DNA from: an archaeon
GTDB lineage: Archaea > Nanobdellota > Nanobdellia > SCGC-AAA011-G17 > PNOQ01
Assembly (NCBI GenBank): GCA_021107835.1
Contig: JAIOSD010000011.1
Location: forward strand, 1 to 9,783
DNA length: 9,783 nt
Direction: 5' to 3'
Positions 5,646-9,783 of this stretch are shown piece after piece (the stretch's first letter is position 1; the number at the start of each line of letters is the position of its first letter). Both the position numbers and the translations under genes were made by a program. The notes beneath the pieces are model-generated. The model saw only the letters and a list, made by a program, of their open reading frames with translations, did no database searches and was not told where the DNA came from.

Positions 5646-5659
5646 AATATAAGCTTTTT
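5646..5659 (-). promoter_or_regulatory. BRE/TATA promoter of the ligase gene (leaderless)
   Basis: On the minus strand the element reads AAAAAGCTTATATT, nearly identical to the XRE promoter. The C of CTT lies 32 nt from the ATG at 5621 and no Shine-Dalgarno is present. Confidence 0.65.
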
Positions 5660-5679
5660 GGTAACAAAGCCTTTGAAAT

Positions 5680-5694
5680 AAAAAGCTTTAAAAA
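5680..5694 (+). promoter_or_regulatory. BRE/TATA promoter of the cold-shock gene
   Basis: AAAAAGCTTTAAAAA uses the same BRE as the ligase promoter in mirror orientation. AAGCTTTTT (5651-5659) and AAAAAGCTT (5680-5688) form a 9-bp inverted repeat with a 20-bp spacer. Start of transcription is predicted near 5717. Confidence 0.6.
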
Positions 5695-5716
5695 CTTCAA
5701 ATATACACCATTTCGT

Positions 5717-5790
5717 AAGTAATACGGGATAAGAGTATTGGCCGTAAAAAGTTAGTATCTCTTTCTTTGTAAGTATTATACGGAGGAAAA
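5717..5790 (+). promoter_or_regulatory. structured 5' leader and Shine-Dalgarno of the cold-shock gene
   Basis: The leader of about 74 nt ends in CGGAGG (5781-5786), 4 nt before the ATG. It has two related modules, GTAAGTAATACGG at 5715-5727 and GTAAGTATTATACGG at 5769-5783, the second running into the Shine-Dalgarno. CCGTA at 5742-5746 is complementary to TACGG in either module, so it could pair upstream (site open) or downstream (site partly covered). AATAC/GTATT (5721-5725 with 5735-5739) and AAGAG/CTCTT (5731-5735 with 5759-5763) are other possible pairs. A temperature-responsive switch is inference. Confidence 0.45.
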
Positions 5791-6093
5791 ATGGAAGGAA
5801 CAGTTAAATGGTTTAACACAAGAAAAGGTTTCGGATTCGTCAAAGGAGATGATGATGAAGATTATTTTATACACCATTCTGCTTTAGAACCAGGTGTATT
5901 CTTAAGAGAAAACGACAAGATATCTTTCGATCCTGTTCAAACTGATAAAGGAAAACAGGCTCAAAGTGTAAAATTGCTTCAAAAAGGTAGTGAAAGAACA
6001 GATATTGAAGAAACATCTGAAGAAGCACCTACAGGGGAAGAGCCTAAAGAAGAACCTGAAAGTTCAGAAGATTTCGGTGAAGAAGCTGAATAG
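5791..6093 (+). CDS. cold-shock-domain protein with acidic tail
   Basis: A 100-aa protein whose first 66 residues are a complete cold-shock domain: MEGTVKWFNTRKGFGFVKGDD with RNP1 KGFGFV (12-17), then RNP2-like YFIHHS (25-30), and the closing segment KGKQAQSVKLLQKG. The fold is a five-stranded OB barrel that binds single-stranded RNA or DNA as a chaperone. In RNP2 the usual second aromatic is His (FIHHS in place of FVHYS). Residues 67-100 are a disordered acidic tail rich in Glu, which is unusual for bacterial CspA and may modulate binding. The start is fixed by CGGAGG 4 nt upstream. Cold-shock domains are patchy in archaea, so acquisition from bacteria at some point is plausible. Its own promoter and terminator make it a single-gene unit. 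Confidence 0.94.
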   Translation: MEGTVKWFNTRKGFGFVKGDDDEDYFIHHSALEPGVFLRENDKISFDPVQTDKGKQAQSVKLLQKGSERTDIEETSEEAPTGEEPKEEPESSEDFGEEAE

Positions 6094-6113
6094 CTTCTTT
6101 TTCCTTTTTTTCT
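6081..6113 (+). terminator. hairpin plus U-tract terminator of the cold-shock gene
   Basis: AGAAGCT-GAAT-AGCTTCT (6081-6098) makes a 7-bp stem with a 4-nt loop, followed by TTTTTCCTTTTTTTC. The stop codon TAG (6091-6093) lies in the loop and 3' arm, so the coding sequence itself builds the terminator. Confidence 0.75.
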
Positions 6114-6120
6114 AAATCAA

Positions 6121-6132
6121 TAAACTTTAAAA
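6121..6132 (+). promoter_or_regulatory. BRE/TATA promoter of the nitroreductase gene (leaderless)
   Basis: TAAACTTTAAAA has its C 31 nt before the ATG at 6156. There is no Shine-Dalgarno in between. Confidence 0.6.
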
Positions 6133-6155
6133 GCACTTAACAATTAATTCTTATC

Positions 6156-6692
6156 ATGAATATTGATAGATGTATAAAAACAAGAAGATCTATAAGAAAA
6201 TTCTTAGATAAAAGAATAAGCGATGAAAAAATTGCAGATATACTAGATTCCGCTAGATATGCTCCTAGTGCAGGAAATATACAAAACTGGAAATTTATTA
6301 TAGTTAGAAATAAAAAGACGATAGAAAAATTAGCCAACTTATGTGCAGATCAAGTTTGGGTAGAAACTGCAACTGTATTAATTGTTGTCTGCAACGATCA
6401 GTCTGAAGTCAAAAGAATGTATAAAAAACGAGCAGAATTATTTTCAACACAAAATTGTGCAGCAGCAATTCAAAACATATTACTAAAAGCAAATTCTTTA
6501 GGCATTGCAAGTTGTTGGGTTGGAGTTTACAATGGGGACAGAGTAAAAGCAGAATTAAAAGTTCCAGTAGAATTAAAAATAGATGCTATAATTCCTTTGG
6601 GTTATGCAGCAAGAGAACAAGAACCTGTAAAAAGAATAGACTTAGAAAATTTAGTTTTTTTTGAGGAATGGGGACAAAAAGAAAAAGATTAG
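6156..6692 (+). CDS. nitroreductase-family FMN oxidoreductase
   Basis: A 178-aa flavoprotein of the nitroreductase fold, normally a homodimer with FMN at the interface that uses NAD(P)H to reduce nitro compounds, quinones or related substrates. The FMN-phosphate motif RRSIRKF is at 10-16, the APSAGNIQNW segment at 36-45 also contacts FMN, and QNCAAAIQNILLKANSLGIASCWVG at 99-123 is the characteristic helix and strand. The IIPLGYAARE segment (145-154) completes the domain. The physiological substrate cannot be told from sequence. The start at 6156 has a TATA box at leaderless spacing. The gene converges on the kinase-deaminase gene and their ends overlap by 4 bp. Confidence 0.92.
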   Translation: MNIDRCIKTRRSIRKFLDKRISDEKIADILDSARYAPSAGNIQNWKFIIVRNKKTIEKLANLCADQVWVETATVLIVVCNDQSEVKRMYKKRAELFSTQNCAAAIQNILLKANSLGIASCWVGVYNGDRVKAELKVPVELKIDAIIPLGYAAREQEPVKRIDLENLVFFEEWGQKEKD

Positions 6693-7747
6693 TACTTCTC
6701 AAAATCTATTAATATTTTTTTATTCAAATTCAGTTTTCTAATTTTTACTCCAACCATTTTAAGCATTTTTTCTGCAGCTTTACACGAATTAATATTTCTA
6801 TACTTATCACTTAAAAATATTATTTCTTTAATACCAGATTGTATAATAAGTTTAACACATTCGTTACAAGGGAATAGAGTAACATATAATTTGGTACCAT
6901 TCAATTTTGTTGTTGAATTTAATATGGCATTAGCTTCTGCGTGAACAACATAGGGGTATTTGGTGTTATTTATGTTTTTTGCTTCCCTGACCCAAGGCAA
7001 TTCATTATCTGAACATCCAATTGGAAACCCATTATAACCTATTCCAACTATTTTTTTATTATGATCAACAATACACGCCCCCACTTGAGTATTTGGATCT
7101 TTACTCCTTTTAGCAGAAAGTAAAGCAATACCCATAAAATATTCATCCCAACTAATATAATTAGATCTTTTTTTGATTATACTTTTAGTTATATTTGTTT
7201 GGATAATGGTTCTATCTTTTAGGACTTTTTCTATTTTTCCATAGAAAATTTTTAGTGATAAATCGTTTTTTATAATTACGTCAGCCACATTAGTAACTTC
7301 TTGCAAATTTTGATTATAGATATTTTTTGAATTTTCTTGAGTTTCCTTTTGTTTTAATTCTTTTAAGGTTTTAGGATCTTCTTCTCTATTCCTTTTTTTA
7401 ATTCTTTTAATTCTTATTTCTATTGGTGAAAAAATATTAACAAATATAAAATCATCAAATTCCTTAAAACTTAATAATTCATAATTATTTCTTATAGAAG
7501 AGATTACATAGTTTTTTTTAGTTTTAATTTTTTTTATTATTCTTTTAGACAAAATATCAGGACCATATTCTTTTCTAATTTCATTCCCAATTTCTATTAA
7601 ATTTTCTCTTGTTATTTTTTTCTTTCTTTTTTTTAATTCATTCCTTAATTCATCAGATAAAGAATAATGAATGAAACCTTTCGTTTCTAGATATTTCGCA
7701 AAACAATCTTTTCCAGAAGAGTAATACCCTGTAACCCCAACAATCAT
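6689..7747 (-). CDS. P-loop kinase/dCMP deaminase fusion protein
   Basis: A 352-aa two-domain protein. Residues 1-177 form a P-loop nucleotide-kinase-like domain: Walker A GYYSSGKD (7-14, Lys13 intact, Asp where Ser/Thr is usual), ITRENLIEIGNEIRKEYGPDILSKRI (45-70), SIRNNYEL (84-91) and a basic lid region (111-121). It resembles dephospho-CoA-kinase-like and UPF0200-type archaeal P-loop proteins. Residues about 199-340 form a zinc-dependent deoxycytidylate deaminase: WDEYFMGIALLSAKRS, GYNGFP, HAEANAIL with zinc ligand His269 and catalytic Glu271, and PCNEC with zinc ligands Cys294 and Cys297. The deaminase turns dCMP into dUMP. The kinase substrate is unknown. The gene follows dUTPase by 37 bp, and a TATA-like box may also give it its own leaderless transcript. 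Confidence 0.9.
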   Translation of the reverse strand: MIVGVTGYYSSGKDCFAKYLETKGFIHYSLSDELRNELKKRKKKITRENLIEIGNEIRKEYGPDILSKRIIKKIKTKKNYVISSIRNNYELLSFKEFDDFIFVNIFSPIEIRIKRIKKRNREEDPKTLKELKQKETQENSKNIYNQNLQEVTNVADVIIKNDLSLKIFYGKIEKVLKDRTIIQTNITKSIIKKRSNYISWDEYFMGIALLSAKRSKDPNTQVGACIVDHNKKIVGIGYNGFPIGCSDNELPWVREAKNINNTKYPYVVHAEANAILNSTTKLNGTKLYVTLFPCNECVKLIIQSGIKEIIFLSDKYRNINSCKAAEKMLKMVGVKIRKLNLNKKILIDFEKY

Positions 7748-7767
7748 GAATAATGGGAATGAAAGTT

Positions 7768-7783
7768 GTTTTAAAAAAGTATT
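7768..7783 (-). promoter_or_regulatory. possible internal TATA promoter of the kinase-deaminase gene
   Basis: On the minus strand AATACTTTTTTAAAAC has its C 32 nt before the ATG at 7747. There is no Shine-Dalgarno before that ATG. It falls in the 37-bp gap after dUTPase, so the gene may be both read through from the operon and started separately. Confidence 0.45.
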
Positions 7784-7784
7784 G

Positions 7785-8213
7785 TTAATTCAAACCTGTG
7801 CTTCCAAAATTTCCTTCTGCTCTTTCTGTATTATCTAAAGATTCAACTTCTTCTAGATTTGCCGTAACAACTGGTTGTATTAACATTTGTGCAATTCTCA
7901 TACCTTTTTCTATTTGAAAATCTTCTTCTCCTAAATTTTTTAGCACAATCATTATCTCCCCCCGATAAATGGAATCAATAACCCCTGCCATCACATGTAT
8001 GCCATTTTTTGCAGCTAATCCGCTTCTATCCCAAACTAAACCAACATGGTTTTCAGGAATAGCCATTTTAATACCTGTCTTGACTACTTTCTTTTCTCCA
8101 ATTTTTAGTAAAACATCTTCAACAGAATGAAAATCAAAAGCAGCATCTCCTTCGTGAGCATATTTTGGAGTTATTGCATCTTCATGGCCTTTAGCAAATT
8201 TTATTTTCAACAT
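7785..8213 (-). CDS. dut: dUTP diphosphatase (dUTPase)
   Basis: A 142-aa trimeric-type dUTPase that hydrolyses dUTP to dUMP and pyrophosphate, keeping uracil out of DNA and supplying dUMP for thymidylate synthesis. All five motifs are visible: motif 1 DAAFDFHS (23-30), motif 2 RSGLAAKNG (63-71), motif 3 GVIDSIYRGEI (77-87, with catalytic Asp80 and uracil-stacking Tyr83), motif 4 GMRIAQMLI (104-112) and motif 5 RAEGNFGSTG (131-140). Motif 5 has Asn where Gly is common. Length is normal. The ATG at 8213 lies inside the end of the ribonucleotide reductase gene (7-bp overlap), which implies translational coupling in one operon. Confidence 0.95.
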   Translation of the reverse strand: MLKIKFAKGHEDAITPKYAHEGDAAFDFHSVEDVLLKIGEKKVVKTGIKMAIPENHVGLVWDRSGLAAKNGIHVMAGVIDSIYRGEIMIVLKNLGEEDFQIEKGMRIAQMLIQPVVTANLEEVESLDNTERAEGNFGSTGLN

Positions 8214-9783
8214 TTAGACCATCCACATGAACACATTTCACATCCCTCTTGCATGTGTAATGCTTTATGACATTTTGGACAGAAATTCCCACTCCCGTTA
8301 GTGCTGGAACTGGAAGAGGCAGTTTTACTATCTTCCCTACTTTCCCTCTCCTTTTCTTTCAATATGTTTCTAATACCTCTAGCAATAGCATCTGGAACTG
8401 ATTTAATCTTGTGTGGACCAAATCCCGTTTGTGTAGATCCCCCAATATCTTCAAATTGATCTGCATATTCTAATGGATTTACTCCCGCCTTTACACCCAA
8501 TGTGACTGCCCTACCTAACGCTTCAACCATAGACCCAACATCTTGCCCATTTTTACCAATATTATAAAAATTTTCATAAGGAATCCCAGTATCTTTTTCA
8601 AAATTAAATGTTAGAAAAAGGTTTCCCAGAGGAGTTTCCACTTTTTTTGTGGAGCCTCCTACATGCGGCCTTGGTTCACTTAATCTTTGTTCTATCAATT
8701 GAACCAACGTAGGATAAAGATCCATAACTTCGGAGGTATCATCCAATCTATCAATACTATCCTTGGACACCTTCAATGGTTGTCCTTTCCGGGTTCCATC
8801 TCTATAGATTGTTAATCCTTTTAGGCCCATTCCATAGGCTGTTCTAACTATCTCTCCAATATCCTCGAATGGAACATTGGGCCTTAGATTAGTAGTTTTA
8901 CTAATCGCATCATCAACTCTTAATTGAACTTCCCTTTGCATCCTTAGATGATCTATGGGTTCAATATCATAAGTAGTTACAAAAATACCCTTGAGCTTAT
9001 CTAATCTTTCTTGTCTTTCTACAAATTCTTCTCCAGTCTCTCCCAGGGCTTTAGTTATCTTAAATTCCTGTATTGTTCCCTTTCCACCCTTTGAATCCTC
9101 AATAAAGTCAAAGAATCGAATCCGTTCATCTCCAGTCATAAGAACATCATATTTATCAACTTTTTCTTCTAATATTCTATTCCTTATATATATTTCTGAG
9201 CCCTGAACAGTTTGTCTAGTATAGAATAAAGCATACTCCGGTTCTAATCCTCCTGTGGTTTGGGCAAGGAACCCGGTTGTTCCAGTAGGGGCTATGGTCC
9301 TGATTATAGCATTTCTTCGTGCAGGACCATTTCTATGCTGACTATATTTGAAGTTTGGATAACTACCCAATTTAACCCCTTTTTCATGAGATGCTTCTTC
9401 ACTAACTTCCACCCACTTATCCAAGATATTACCAACAAAATTACGACCTTCATCAGAATCGTATGCCAGTTCTAATTTCATTAAAGTATTAGCAAGACCC
9501 ATAAATCCAAGACCAATCTTTCTATTACTCTTTTGAGTTTTTTCTATTTCAGGATTTGTAAATTGATTTTGATCTATTGCATTATCTAGGATCTCATACA
9601 TTAGTTTTGTATTTTCTTCTAATTTATCCCAATCAAATCTATATCCTGTTGGATTACTAGGATCCTCTATAACCAATGTTTCTAAGTTTAGATGTCCAAG
9701 AACACAAGCTTCCCGAGGTAGTAATGGTTTTTCTCCACAAGGATTAGTAGCTCTTATTATACCAATACCAACTGGGAGATTAA
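8207..9783 (-). CDS. adenosylcobalamin-dependent (class II) ribonucleotide reductase, C-terminal part
   Basis: The last 524 residues of a large reductase that makes deoxyribonucleotides; the N-terminus lies beyond the right edge and the frame is open to it. The first visible residues include NPCGE (9745-9731) with the thiyl-radical Cys and its catalytic Asn/Glu partners, then EACVLGHLNLE, whose Cys (9706-9704) is the likely redox partner. The PTGT phosphate-binding segment follows at 9289-9278. FVTTYDIEPIDHLRMQREVQLRVDDAISKTTNL and the region ending STQTGFGPHKIKSVPDAI match B12-dependent enzymes. After a Ser-rich linker, the C-terminus (8281-8210) is CPKC...EGCEMCSCGWSKC, the redox or zinc tail typical of NrdJ-type enzymes. 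The TTG at 9676 is internal and not a start. It overlaps dUTPase by 7 bp. Confidence 0.95.
   Translation of the reverse strand, partial: NLPVGIGIIRATNPCGEKPLLPREACVLGHLNLETLVIEDPSNPTGYRFDWDKLEENTKLMYEILDNAIDQNQFTNPEIEKTQKSNRKIGLGFMGLANTLMKLELAYDSDEGRNFVGNILDKWVEVSEEASHEKGVKLGSYPNFKYSQHRNGPARRNAIIRTIAPTGTTGFLAQTTGGLEPEYALFYTRQTVQGSEIYIRNRILEEKVDKYDVLMTGDERIRFFDFIEDSKGGKGTIQEFKITKALGETGEEFVERQERLDKLKGIFVTTYDIEPIDHLRMQREVQLRVDDAISKTTNLRPNVPFEDIGEIVRTAYGMGLKGLTIYRDGTRKGQPLKVSKDSIDRLDDTSEVMDLYPTLVQLIEQRLSEPRPHVGGSTKKVETPLGNLFLTFNFEKDTGIPYENFYNIGKNGQDVGSMVEALGRAVTLGVKAGVNPLEYADQFEDIGGSTQTGFGPHKIKSVPDAIARGIRNILKEKERESREDSKTASSSSSTNGSGNFCPKCHKALHMQEGCEMCSCGWSKC

Noticed and set aside
6137..6337. Hydrophobic minus-strand frame opposite the nitroreductase start
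   Set aside because: It overlaps the FMN-binding N-terminus of a convincing gene, and the apparent membrane segment comes from AT-rich antisense sequence.
9674..9676. TTG at 9676 as the start of the ribonucleotide reductase gene
   Set aside because: The same frame continues upstream through NPCGE and EACVLGHLNLE to the window edge, so this codon is internal.

Overview
The window looks archaeal: AT-rich, with an ATP-dependent LIG1-type DNA ligase, a TrmB-family regulator, a COG2522-like XRE regulator with a C-terminal metal-ligand motif, and BRE/TATA-type promoters in place of -35/-10 boxes. The cold-shock protein sequence and the DUF1858/NifU block remind me of DPANN archaea (Woesearchaeota/Pacearchaeota-like); that placement is an inference from memory of such proteins.

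Layout. (1) 1-1190, minus strand: a compact cluster reading XRE-type regulator, DUF1858 redox-disulfide protein, NifU/IscU scaffold, 37-aa zinc ribbon, and then, one base after the zinc-ribbon stop, the 5' end of a tRNA gene cut by the window edge. It looks like an iron-sulfur assembly operon led by its own metal- or cluster-sensing repressor. (2) 1192-2550, minus: an MFS transporter. (3) 2622-2930, minus: a highly acidic, internally duplicated 102-aa protein with a strong ribosome binding site and a hairpin terminator. (4) 3017-3805, minus: a TrmB-family regulator with a long structured leader. (5) 3933-5621, minus: DNA ligase, divergent from (6) 5791-6093, plus: a cold-shock-domain protein with an acidic tail, a long leader and a hairpin terminator. 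(7) 6156-6692, plus: a nitroreductase-family flavoprotein. (8) 6689-9783, minus: a deoxynucleotide operon of B12-dependent ribonucleotide reductase (partial, runs off the right edge), dUTPase, and a P-loop kinase/dCMP deaminase fusion. RNR makes deoxynucleotides, and dUTPase and dCMP deaminase both yield dUMP for thymidylate synthesis.

Eight transcription units share a recognisable promoter: an A-rich BRE, usually CTT, then a TATA-like box. In five (XRE, MFS, ligase, nitroreductase, kinase-deaminase) the box lies 30-32 nt before the ATG and no Shine-Dalgarno is present, so the mRNAs are probably leaderless. In the other three (acidic protein, TrmB, cold-shock protein) leaders of about 18-77 nt are predicted and each carries a strong GGAGG-type site. 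No mobile elements, CRISPR arrays or rRNA genes were seen. No intergenic stretch exceeds 170 bases.
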